Shown: positions 1 through 12,700 of the stretch, in pieces
How the letters are laid out: the number at the start of each line of letters is the position of its first letter
Position numbering within the stretch: position 1 is the first letter of the stretch
NCBI GenBank assembly: GCA_018881555.1
Contig: JACAXG010000012.1
Location: 12,124,181-12,188,180 of the forward strand
Reading direction: 5' to 3'
Origin: Amblyornis subalaris
Taxonomy: Eukaryota; Chordata; Aves; Passeriformes; Ptilonorhynchidae
DNA length: 64,000 nt
Position numbers and translations under genes: made by a program
The notes under the pieces: model-generated
What the model was told of the DNA's origin: nothing
The model's database searches: none
Seen by the model: only the letters and a program-made list of their open reading frames with translations

Positions 1-3000
1 TCTCTGCAGTCGTAGAGTTGGGCAAGACATCTCAGTCCTTCCCCCACCTGCTCCACAGAACCACTTATGTCTTTTCTTGGTTCCAGCACCCAAGGGCTGA
101 ACAAAACCAGCAGGTATCACACATATCCCAACAGAACCATGACAATAAGTGGTTCTCTGCATAGAGCGGGTTAGGGAGGCAGCTGACCTGGAAGAAATAT
201 AAAATCAAAAAGAATGTGCTCATTCTCAGTGAATAGCACTTTCAGCCTGAAAGGTACTTGGGATCAGTCCCTGAGAGGTCCTCTCCTACTCAACTTTGTA
301 ACTCTTCCAATTCTTTTTTATGCTGACCCAGATTCTGGATGACTGATTGTGGGTAGGACTGTAGGTATATCCCTGAGTTCTCAGGAAAAGCTTTTCTTGG
401 CCTGGCTTCTGACTCATGCTGATCTTTGCATGGAGAGGGTGGTTGCCTATTCTAACGCCAGAGAAGCTGAGCTTTCGTGGGAAGGCTGAGTATTAGATTG
501 AACAGCCTTTCTCTCTTCTTTCCACTACACCTCTCAAATATCAAACCACATTTTGCCAGCTGCTAATTTCAAGTGAAAGCTCCAGAGGTCCTTCAGCAGC
601 AGGCACAGCTCCTGGCACATGCCCAGCTGAGGCTGGCTCACCTTAATGACATGGGAGATTAGTAACCTGAGGCCCAGGAGTTCTGGTCAGGGACACAGTC
701 TGCATTTTGCAAGACAGGCAAGTACTGAGAAGAACAAGTCTTTGCCCCTAGAAGTTTGCAATCTAAGTAGGCCAAATCCCAGTTAATGGCTCGAAAATAA
801 TATTTACAAAGCTATGATTAGGTTAGATTGTACCTTACCCTCTTTTCTTTCCCCTTCCTATGAATGGAGTCAGTGACCCAAAAGCTTTGTGCCTGACTCC
901 ATCCCTTTGTTTCTATAATTAACACTGTTTACTTAGTATTTTCCTCACTGCTGAGAGGGACAAAAGCTTTTTTTGTTCCATTTAGATGCAATTTGTATGA
1001 TACAGTATTTATTGAGAATTAATGGCAGTAACCATGTCCATTCTAGGCCCTTATGCAATTAATCAATCTCCCTCAAATTCTGTACACATTAATGAGCTCA
1101 CTTGGGTGGCAGAGGAAACACAAGAGTGAAGTTGCCTCATTTCATAGCTTTCCAAACTATGTGCCCTCATTTTCTCTTCTCCTCTTCCTCCTCTCTCTGC
1201 CTTTTCTTGCTCCTTGTCTGTGCAGTCTGCTGAACCTGGTCGGCGTAGTAAAATCTGATCTGTACCTAAGAGCATAGTTGCAAATTCAACCCAGAACAAG
1301 CTTAAAGTGGCTTCAGAAAGTAGAGAAAAAGACACTTTTTCTGCTACACCTTACAGCATTTATTCATCTGGGGACATAGAGGAATAAACTCTTCAAAGGA
1401 AAAAGTTTGGCTGTTTTCTCAGACTTTTTGCTTATTTGGTGTTACGACATTAGCTTTCGTCAAAGATCTTATAAGCAATGGACAAGCCAGTTCAGTGGTG
1501 ACTAAGTAGAAGAGCAGCAGGTGAAGTCCAGCATTTTCGTAGCAACTTCTGTGGCTGTGAGAGGTTGCAGATCTTTACTGCCCTTATTGTAGAGGAAGGC
1601 ACAAGGGGCTGGGTTTTATAAGACAGCACCCAGTTCACTTGAGCAAAAGAAATGGAAAAAAGGTCAGCCAGTGAAATGGAGCTCCCCTCTTTGCAGAGCT
1701 CTGCAGAGTGCCAAACACCAGTTATCACCCCAATAGGAATGACAGTGAAACGCTCACACTGTTGAGGATGAAAAGTGTAAGTCAGGGACTTTGGTAGTGC
1801 TCTGCTGAGGTTCTCTTACTTGCTGACAATTGTGGATCAGATTTACATCAAGTCCTAAACTAGCAAGCCCCAAATTGAATAAAGCTGTGTAACTCTGCAA
1901 TTCCTTTTTCATGTCAGCAGCTAATTCAAGTTACTGTTGACCAAAGGTCCTTTCACAGTCACCTGGCAACTTCTACTGAATCACATTAATCATCCTCATA
2001 AAGATGTGCAGAGGTGAAAGAGCTTTTACCAGTTTCAGACTGAAAGTGTCTTTTGAAAGAATAAATGGAATAATTTTGTGGCATTTAAAATAGCACTGTG
2101 CCGTGCTTCAGTCTGCACATCCTTGGGTGAGTTTAAAATTGCCCTTGCATTAAGCACAGTTAAAGGGTCTTTCCAATGTGCCTGTAACAGTCTGCTGCAA
2201 TTCCCACAAAGGATTGCTTTTTTTTTTCCCCAACGGGACAAGAGTAGNAATATCAGTTTTGAAACTTTTGGACTGATCTGTCAGCTTAGTCCTTTACTCA
2301 GCATGACCTTTATCATCCCATATCTCATTAGACCCAGAGATTAGTGATTTGTCTTTTGAAATATCAAACTCATCATTTTTAGATGCTGTTTCATATCTGT
2401 ATATTTATATCATACTCTTCCTTGGCACTTCAGTACATGGTATGAAGCATTGGGCTTTAGCTCTAACAGTTCTGAGAGGGGAAGAACAAAACTCTAGTGA
2501 AATGTCAGCATTATTATGGCTTAAAGAAGAATATTACAGTGTTTGCAGTCAGTGTATGTCTTCTTGTGAGGAAGCTAAGTTCCTCTCTGACAAGAGTACG
2601 GTTATTTTCATTTTACAAATAAGCAATTGAGATATAAATAAGCATAATAGTTTTCCTGAGATCGTAGAAGGAGCTTTGAGAGAGTCAGTTCATCTCTCAT
2701 AAATCTGATCAAATCAGCTAATGGAGGAAGATTTATGCAAGAACAGAGAAAACAGAAATCGCTGGGTGTTCGTAAGTAAACCTCCATAACCGCCCCAGAT
2801 TGGTGCTTTCAGAAGTGTCATTCTTTGTGCCTGCAATTTGGTTTTGAAGTGTGTCCTACAGTGAAGTAGAAAGCATTTGTTTTTATTAATACTCTTCCTT
2901 GGCCAAAGCAACTATGTGATAAGAAGTATTATTTGTCTGTGATCACCGTAAACACTCCACGTACATTTTCACATAGGCAGGGTGGCAGAATTATATTTTG

Positions 3001-3507
3001 CCTTCTGAAGGGGTGGTTTTTGGGTAACCAAAAAGCACACAGAATCACAGCTCCATATGTGAATCTCCCTTGCTAATGTGTGACTTTTGATACAATACTG
3101 GCGTAAGGGAGATGACCTGTTACAATCACTGCCTCCTTCACTCCTCGCAGGGCCAAGGGGGCAGTGACATTGTCCACCTGGCCCTACATGCAGGTGCCTG
3201 CAGGGAAGGAGGCACGCCCTCTGTGGTCACCTCTGCACCCATGGCAAGGGGGACAGGCTGGGCCAGAGGACGTGCAGAGCCTTATTTAGTAGTGAAGTAT
3301 CAGCCCATAAATCAGATTAACCTGTGCTGACTTGGGTATGTAGCAGTTGCCTTTGTCTTGCAACTGATCATAACCAAAGCTAGACAGAAAATAATGTGGT
3401 TCATACATTAAATATGGCATTTTATGAATGTTCAACCCAGTAATTCTCATAGTATCGGGTGTAATATTTTGGTCAAGTGATAAACCTAAAGACTGATAGG
3501 GAAAACA

Positions 3508-3539
3508 TTTTTTTTTTTTTTTAAATGATATTTTTTTTT
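3508..3539 (+). repeat. Two T-runs (T15 and T9)
   Basis: T15 at 3508-3522 and T9 at 3531-3539 are separated by AAATGATA. This is low-complexity sequence in the upstream intron with no attached element recognised. Confidence 0.85.
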
Positions 3540-6269
3540 AGCCAGAACCAAACTTTGCAGTATTTGTTAAACAAAATGCATGAAAGTTTATTAAGCAAAA
3601 TAAATAGAGGAAAATCAAAATATTTAATCATACAACTACAAAGAGAGGAACGAAACAGCTTGGCAAATTGCATTTGCAGCACAGTAAAATGTGTACTGTG
3701 TCTGCATAAGTAGTAAATCAGCATTTTTATAGCACTACTATGTGAAGCTTCAAACTAGATATATGTAAATGTTAAAAAGTACAGATATGTTTGAATATAA
3801 GAATGTAAATACACCAAACCATAGTCCAAAATTAGGCAATCACCTCCTAATAATTATTTGTAAACATCCTGTTAATCTTAGAACTCTCTATTTGATGTTT
3901 CAATACTCTGTTCAGGGATGATACATTGCGTGTAAGGCTGCATTCAAATAGTCATTAGTTTGGAAGTTTCCATTGTTAGCAGGATACTGGGAAGATAAAT
4001 GATAAATTGTGGTTTCCTGATTCCATCTTTTCTTTGCTCCCCATAGGCCTTGTGCTGTCTCCTCTTGATTTATGCCAGAGTCAGAACTTGCTTTCAGTCT
4101 GACTGGTCTAGTCCGAGTACAGGCTTCCTTCTGGGTCTGCATCAGGGAAATCAAACCCGTTGGGAGCTGCCACACATCTTGTCCCTGGGGCCTGAGAAAA
4201 CCTCCATCTCCACACCACTGGTTTTCTCTTCCATGACTCACAGACTGGCTGTCTCCTGAGGCCTGCTCTGGAGATCATTAAAAGCGTGGGGAATGCTGAT
4301 ATTGGCTTAATGGGCCCAGGTGTAGCTACATATTGTCAAGAGAGCTGCAAGTAAATGCTTTGGGAAGATGGCTTCTTTCCCAACCGTGCATGGCAAGGGG
4401 TGGCACTTGCTGCCAAGTTTTGTGGTTTCATCATGGGCTCTGTGGTCTTTTAGATTTATACACGAGCTTGGGATCCTCTACATGTGATTTATTGAAGATC
4501 TGAGATTTCTTAGATTGCTTTTAGGGAGTTTCTCTTGCCTCTCTGTGGTAGAAAGCAAGCTGGCAATGCAGTCTAGAAACCTAAGGGGAAAAAGGTGTGC
4601 TTCAGGTTTATTATTTTTTATGAAAGGTGTTTTTTAAGCTGGATTCATGGCTCCTGGGTCCACTCTCATTAGTTTGAATTCTTCTCCTTGTTTGCTGAAC
4701 CCTTGCTCTGCAGCCACGCTGCTTTGCTTTCTCACTCCTCTTAACAGTGCTGGGTATTAAGGTGTTTTATCCTGCTCACCCAGTTCACAGTCATCCAAGG
4801 TAACTACAAAGAGTGAAAACATAAAAGAGGCCTAAAGAAAGCCTGTGATTAAAATGGAGAAGAGTATGGTAAGGCAGGTCCAGGATTCAGTCCAAATATC
4901 CAGCTCAACAGAAATCTTTTAATTGCAGATCAGACCCTGAACACAGATGTGCTGTTCCCGTTCTTTGAATCTGAACCTTGACAAAGCACTTGGACATGAA
5001 TGGATCTCTGGGAATAAACAGCAGGTTGCCAGTACAAGGCAGTTATTCCAGCACTGCCCGAGCAGTGCAGGAGCTGCTTATTGCTCAGGGCCTCTGCCAG
5101 CATTTTGACGAGAGAGTACAAGGGAGATGGAGAACCAAAGGAGGGTGGAACCTGAAGAGGAACTTGCTCCAGTTAGCAGAAGGCATCTCATCAGACTGAG
5201 CTGAGCACTGAGCACACTTGGGGTTAGCTCCAGTCTCGCCTTTCCCCTTGAACAGTTACATAACAAGTGTTTGGAAAAATAACTTTGCTTGGCAGAACAC
5301 GGTGTATGGAAAATGAACTCATTTCTCATGATGATTTAGGTGCCACAGAGATTATGAAGTTAAGGCTCTTGTTTTAAAGGGTTGCAGGCTTTTAACAGAG
5401 ATCACAAGGAACATCATGCTTTGGGATTTAACATTTATTCATTCAGTTCATCAAGTACTGATATGCACATAGTACTTTGTTGCAGGCATCACAGTGCTGA
5501 TAGTAGCCCGAGGTTATGAACAAGGGATCTCTAGATAGTACAGAAAAGGTTGGCCTTGCATAGTTCTAACCCAGTTGTCATATAATTTTTCCTTAGATCT
5601 GACTTGCACGTTTTGTACTTTGAACAAATGCAAGCAGTGCTTTAGCTCACCTCCCCTGCTTCTGTTGATAAAGGGCTTTACCAATTGATTCTCGAAGGAG
5701 CAGTGAAATGGGTGATTTTTCTTTCCAGTGAGTTTCAGCCATACCGGGACTGTGATAAAATCACCAGAGCCTGTCTGCTCTGAACACCAAAGTAATCAAA
5801 ATGAACATACTACTAAATTTTAGCAGGAGCCTTTGAGTTAAAATTATTAAACACTTTCCATTTCCTTTGAAAACATTAACACAGTGTGGATCTCATTTTG
5901 CGGAGATCATACAGTAATCAGAGCAGGGTTTCAGATGAGTTCATGTCAGAATTTCACCGGCCCCATTTGGGAGGAGGGAAGGGGACATGATAAACACAGT
6001 GTAGTGTTATCAAAAACAGTATCCATTGATTTCAGTAAGGAATGATATTTCCATGTGCATTTCCTTCTCTCTTGCACTTTATTTTTTCCCCCATTTTGAA
6101 AGATGTTATAGCAGGTTTTAAAACCTTCCAAAAACGCTGTAATTTTTCCCAGAGAGGTGAAAAGTTTAGTGTATAAATTCAAACAGAATAGCTGGATATC
6201 ATGGTAATTCCTGAGTGTGGATCTTCTATCAGGAAAGAAGTTGTCCAAGTTCACAGTCCAGGTCTCCTC

Positions 6270-6720
6270 TGATGATAGCCAGCTGAGCAGCTACATATAG
6301 AGGTGGCAGAGACCAAAAGGCTCATCGATCTCAGTTCTTTCCCCTTCCTGATGTGTGTCCTCTCTCTCCACACTGAGAGTATCCTGTGATAGCCATTGCA
6401 ATTCTTCTTAGCCTCTGTCTCAGGTCAAACAGGCCATAGTCCTGTGTCATTTTGCCATTTCCCCTTATCCATAGTCAGATTCAGAAATTAGAATTCCTTG
6501 AGCATGGCTAACTAGAGCTTAGCACAGCACTCCAGTAATAGTAATGACACTTCTTTGTTTCTCGTGATGGTAAAAACATGTCTTCTGAGAAATTCTAAGG
6601 TTTCGTTGCCTTTCTCATGGTGGCATCACAGCCAGATGTCTCACGATCTGTCCATCACTACCTCATTACCTCTCTGGTCTTTCTCCTGACTAAAGGAGTT
6701 CTGGTCATTGCTGCTGCCGT
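6270..6720 (-). mobile_element. Probable ancient CR1-type LINE remnant
   Basis: The + strand shows weaker but ordered similarity to the reverse complement of CR1 3' sequence. There is a TTCTTCTTAGCCTCTGTCTC piece (a 'cctctcctca' counterpart), then AGCACAGCACTCCAGTAATA, then ACTTCTTTGTTTCTC. A TTGCCTTTCTCATGGTGGCATCACAG segment follows, close to the 'attagccttttggccac..catcacac' block of CR1, and then a 'ccatcactacctcattacc' block. No coding remnant is readable. I identified it only from recalled consensus blocks, so it could be another old LINE or chance resemblance. Boundaries are rough. Confidence 0.5.
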
Positions 6721-9700
6721 CTAAACTTGACTTTAAAGCCTGGCTGCTCAGATATCGGTGGAAATTACTTGATGCTGGAAGTGACTTTCCTGTTGACCTT
6801 CCAGAGAGGTTTTCATGTTCAGACAGTGTGTAGCAAGTTTATTAGTGCCTATCTACCACTACAGCTCGTGGCAAGTTGTCCTTCTGCATCACTCCTCACC
6901 AAGGAGGCAAGGAATGCAGGTCAAGCATAGGGTCACACGTGGGGGTGTCTTAATTTTGTCACAGGTACTTCCTGATGGATAACATGAGCAGTGTCTGTGC
7001 TTTGACATGTGCTGTGACTGTTGCCCATAGAAGCTTTTTCAGCATTTTGCTGACCTGGAGTAGGAGGATGGAGATGATGTTGGTTTTTCTAGTCGAGAAA
7101 CTGATGATAGTTGATGAGCTGGATGGCATCAGGCTTGTTCTCCATTAATACTCTTTGTAACTGTACAGCACAGTGCCAGGATCTGCTGTATGCAATGTGT
7201 TTTCATTTACACTAGGCTGGTTGGTTTTTTTCCTCAGAACTCAGCTCTCTCTATACTCACAGTTACTGTTATCCTAGAAATCTTCTTGAAAGGTTATTGC
7301 AGTTGTGAGACAATTTGATGAAACAGCAATCTTAATGCAATTATTTATAACAATGATCACAGAAATGAGGAAAATTCATGTTGAAAAAAATTATTAAAAA
7401 ATGGTAAAAGCAATATTGCTCACGTTGTTGATTAACTGCATTCAATTGCTTTGCATTGCCCATTACAATGAAATCAATGGCCTTGTTCCCTACTGTCTTT
7501 TTTCCATTTGTGTAAATACAATCTGTGTTAATGAATATGATATTTGAGCACATCCAATGGGTTTGTCTTGGGCACTACGAGTAGTGGTTTATTTATAGCC
7601 TCATTGGAATCAGATCAACATCCATGCCGAGCTTCATTTCTCTCTCTTTATTAAGAGCATGGAATAACTTTCATGCAGTCATATGCATGTTGCTAGAATA
7701 GAAATCTTGTCGTGCTGGGAAGCTCATAGCACTGGATTATTTGCCGTGTCACTAATGTTTTCAGTAGTGCTGCAAGCTCACCCTTTAGAAATCAGTCAGT
7801 GCTTTTACTAAATGGTAACGTCTAATTTTTGAGTGCTTTTGCAAAATCCACACAGTTGATGAAAGCAGATTAAAGGAGCATGAAATTAGTGGGGCTTGCA
7901 TCTCTTTATGGTTTGTGAGCTGAACTATTATTGGTCTCCAGACCTGATTCAGAATCCCAATAAATGAAGGCCAAAGTTTCTTATATTTAGATTTTCTAAA
8001 TAGGAGAGCTTTTAAATTACCTTCTTCACACCAGATGAACACCAAATCTCTTGTACATTTGTGTATGAAATTACCCTCTGTTCTTCTCTTCACGCTGTAA
8101 CAAAAAAAAGAGCAAAATGTTGAATGAACTAACACTTTGGCATGAATTTAAGGGCCGATGGTGATTACTAGAGCCTAGGGAGAAGTGTTCCCCAGGGCCA
8201 CATTATTGCCTTGATGTCTAATGATGGGCTGGCGCTGACTGCCTTTGGAAATCAAATAATGCATCAGACTGTTAAACTCCTATTAAAATGGTGGTGTCTA
8301 ATACATCTGTGGATCAGAGCTTGCATTATTATATAAACCCTGGTCCAGAGTTAAAGAAAATGCTCTGTAGCAGCACCTAGAAATGATCTGGGCTTGTCTG
8401 CTGATCCAGATGACTATATATATAATATGACTATTTTATTATTTGTTATGATAATATCCATACTGTGTAAAAATCCTTCTGGCTGAAAAAGAAGACCCAG
8501 AAAGTCCAAATTCTTCAAGCAGGAAGGTGAGTAAGTAAAGACTGTTGTTGCAAAAAGACTCCAGGATGCAAGCAAAGCTGTAAAACTTGTTTGTGGTCAC
8601 ACCTTAATGTAGTAACTTCTCTCTTTCTGCATTGCTGATTTTGTTTCTCTTTTTGAGTATGATTCATGTCAGAAAATTATGTTCAGGAAGGTGTCATGAA
8701 GGTTGATTGACTTTATAGGTCTTCTATGAAAGCAACCAAGCAATGGATGTATGGGTTTGTAATGTTTGTAAGAATATTAGTCTTCTCCTAAAGTTGGTGT
8801 CTGAAGAACTGTTTAACAAACTGACAGCTCTTTTTTGCATGGTCTTCATGTATAGGGAAGCTTAGTTGACATTTTGGCATGTTAACCTCACTTTATACAC
8901 GTGAATGTAAGGTACACACACTTCAGCCTCTTCAAATGAGCAAATGACTGCTCAAGATGTGAGGGGAAGGGCCACGTTAATTCAAGCCCTGTCTGAAAGG
9001 AGGTGCAGTGACAAAAATATTTTGTTCGCTAGGAGATGTAAAACTCATGCTGCCAAAATCACTTCAGTGTTTAGATCATCTGCTTTCATGCCAAAATTAA
9101 AAAAAAGAAATTGTTTCTGATACAATCAGAGGCAGAACAATCTGTGATTCCTAGAAAGCTCTGCTAAGCAAGGGTTCCACAAATGTGAGAGGCTATTGCT
9201 TAGGGAAAAAAAGGGAAAAAAGGACAGTATTTTCCAGATGTAAAGTTAAGCTTAAACTTTGACTTTTGGTATTGTTTTCATTTTTAAAAAGTGCTTCCAG
9301 TGGCTTGATCACAAAAGAGAAAGGTTTTACGTTTGATGCTCATAACAGACATGGGTTCTCAGCCACCCCTAGGTAGTTTTAGTTTTGAAATACAAAGGCT
9401 TTTATTCTTCTGCCTTGCTCTGTTTAACAGTTGTGTAATTATTTTCTTGTAAGAGAATAAATACTGCTTCCTCTTCACAGTCTGTAGAGATACAGAAGTG
9501 CAAGCCCTACTGGCATTGCCACACTGACATAATATGTAGCATGGAATTGAATCCCAGGTATGTCTAATATAAGAAAAATGCTCAGTGAATTGCAGCTTAT
9601 GCCCATTCACCTGCTCTTAGCACAGCTGCAGAATAAATGTGCTGTTGCAGCCAGGGATGGCAGAGTCTGCTGCCCATGAGAAGAGACCCTGTAGAAGTCA

Positions 9701-12700
9701 GGTGTTGGCAGTGGGCCTGCACCACTGTGTAATATGCAGTTAGAATCACCAAAATAAGAAAATAAGTTTGAGTTCTTGCACAAAAATAAATCTGAATGTT
9801 TTCATTGAAAGCAGAAACTTTCGCATTAGATGCCACATTTTGGTTAAAAAGGATATTTTTTTAAGAAAAGTTAAATTTTCAATCAAATTTAGTTTCTTAT
9901 GGTTTCATTTTTCATCTGTCCATCTATTCACCAAGCAAATTAGCTATGTCTATGCTGCCTTTGGTTGCTGTGTTCAGGTTTGGGTTTGAGCATAGAGAGC
10001 CAAATGTCTGAAGACAGCTGTCAGTGCTGCTTTTAATGGGCAAAGCCCGAGTGTGATCCGCTCCATCTCCCAGGCCTTTGCAGAGAGCTGGAGGGTGAAC
10101 CAGCAAAGCAGACAAGCAATCTGCACAGCAGAAAGTTTCACCTGAAGCCTTTTGTGTGCTCCTTTTTTATGTGCTGGGTTATTACTGAGTTATTGCACTC
10201 ATACCACGGTACATAAACGTTGTGGGGTTTGGTTTTTTTCTTCTCCAAATGCACAGCTGTAAAACCCTCCTTGCTGAGAGAAAAGGCAGTCCTAACAACC
10301 ACGTTTTCTTCGATGTCTTTTTGTTTCTGTTTGGTGTCTCTAGCTGAAAAATATTTCAGTCATCAAAGGTTTGATCCAAGCTAAGAGAATATGCACATCC
10401 CTCTGTTTTCAGCAGGAGCTTACATTCATAAACCGTTTTTGATTAATATTAACACCAGGTTTTAGATTCTCAGTTCAGATGACAGAAGAGACCTTTGAAT
10501 ATAGCTTGGCTGCATTGCCTGCATACTTAAACATCTTCATGTATTTCAAGACTGAGCAAAATCAGCCGTGTGCCTACAGTGGTACTTTGGAGGTGAGGGA
10601 CTTGGAGAAGGGCCAAGAAGTGACCTCTAAACACATCTCACAAAAGAGACAGGGCACTGTGATATTATGCAGTATCACAGGGAAAGAAATCAGAATGAAT
10701 CCTTTTAATCAAATAAAGATCAGAGTATTAGGACCAGAAGATATCTTTTTCATCTGCAGGAAATGAATTCCCAGATGAAAAATTCTCACCAGATACTCAC
10801 AAATGTATGCTCAATCCAGCTAGCATAAGAGCAAAGATCAGATTTGCCATTTCACCTGTAAGNGATTAGGTAAGTGAGAACTCAAAGAACAGTCTACCAG
10901 TAACCTTAANATGTGTCAAAACCTGAAATTTCTGGCAAACTTGATGTGAATCTCAGTCCCATTAAGTTCTCACTAGGGCCACAAGTTTGGTGTTGGCACC
11001 AAGAAAAAGTAACTGCTGGCAAATGCTGGTACAATGTGCTAAGTGTTAGAAATAACAGTGAAGCTATTGTGCAATTTGCTTAGAATGTAATGAATTGACA
11101 GAAGATAGATCCTCTAGGGTAGGTGCTCAGCTCACTGGTGGCAGTTGAGAACTTCATGGCTGTCAGAGTGCTCTCTGAGAAATTGCCCCAACTTCTCTGA
11201 GCTGGATTTATTTTGCCTTTGTTTGATTTAGAATACTATTTTTTTGAGGCCAGGCTATCACAGACTATTATGATTTCCTTATCTAATACCCTGCACAAGA
11301 AAAACATAGCCCAAAACTTTCTGGCAGGTCAGTCGTAATACCTCATTTACCTAATCAGATCAACACTCAACAGAGGGGTGTGAGCCAACAAGCTGTGCAA
11401 ATGCTGTTCTGCAGCTGGTAAGCTGTTGTAATCTGCTACATGAGGGTCAAAGCACAGAGAAATCAACCTAAAAACCTCTGTTGATTTTGGTAGATCATAC
11501 CCTGAGGCTTATTGACACATGCTGTTTTTATATCTGATAGAAAAGTATGTTATATATGTTCACCAGCAAGCGATACGTGATGGTTTTGTCTGCATGAGCA
11601 ATACTCAAGATCTGAATGGAAGTTTATAAAGGCATTTGGGATTTCTAGTCTTTCCATCCCTTTTTTTTTTAAAGTACAATTTGTTATCGGAGTTAAATTC
11701 AGCATTTTATTTGTAATGATTTGTCTAGCAAGCTATTAAAAACACAGGTCACCTCTTGACTGAGTCAATGGCGTAAAAGTCCAATTAAAAGAAATGGATT
11801 GACCAAGAAAAATCCAGAGGCATGTGTGGCAAAATAAAAATTGTCAATAATTTATTTGCCCTTTTTTTTCGACTGAAGATTTGTACACCAACACTAATAT
11901 CTGGAGATAGGAAAATTGGTGCAAATCTGTTGTGTTAGTGATCATATTTAAGTTGGCTCACCATGCATTATTTTCCAGTAGTCCTGTTTGACTTAGGTGT
12001 GTAGCTCCTTTCGTGACAGGTGCTAAGACTATGGTGTTCATAGCTTTAGAAGGTGTATCAAACTTTCTAGACTACCAGTGATGTGATTATACATGTGATC
12101 TTTCTTGCGATTCTAGAGAACTGGACCTAGTGGCTCACTGGATCCCTTCCAAACCCACTTTTCTGAGAGAAGCAAATTTCGGAGATGGTGGGAATGGTAA
12201 TTTGGGATTTTCTCCTTGGATCTGGTATTGGACCGTTGCTATTAAATGATTGTAAAGGCCACTGTAAGGGGAGAGGTGCTGACTTTCAGACACAACATCA
12301 TTAACTTGTGGTCATTAGAAAAATCCCATGATACTTTTAGAAAAAGTAGAGTAGTTAACCTTGGTGGCTTGGCCAGACTCCAGCTTTTGTAATTGCATCC
12401 TGCCTAACTAAAATTGCATTGCACTCATTCAATTGGATGGTGTATTCTTCACCTTTTACCCCAAGCTGCTGAGTAGTTCTGTTCAATATTTTCTATTTTT
12501 CAACCCAGAAATATCTTAATTCAGCATTATTTGTTTTGAATGATAGTTCTTAAAGTGCTTTGAAATCCTTCTGGCTGAAAGTTGCTGTCAACTGTAAATG
12601 TAAATTTTCTTTGTTGCCAGCTGTAAAATCATACAGGATTTGACATCAAAAGATCTATGCCTTGCACCATTATAATTTGAGTTGAAGAGCTCCTGAAAAC

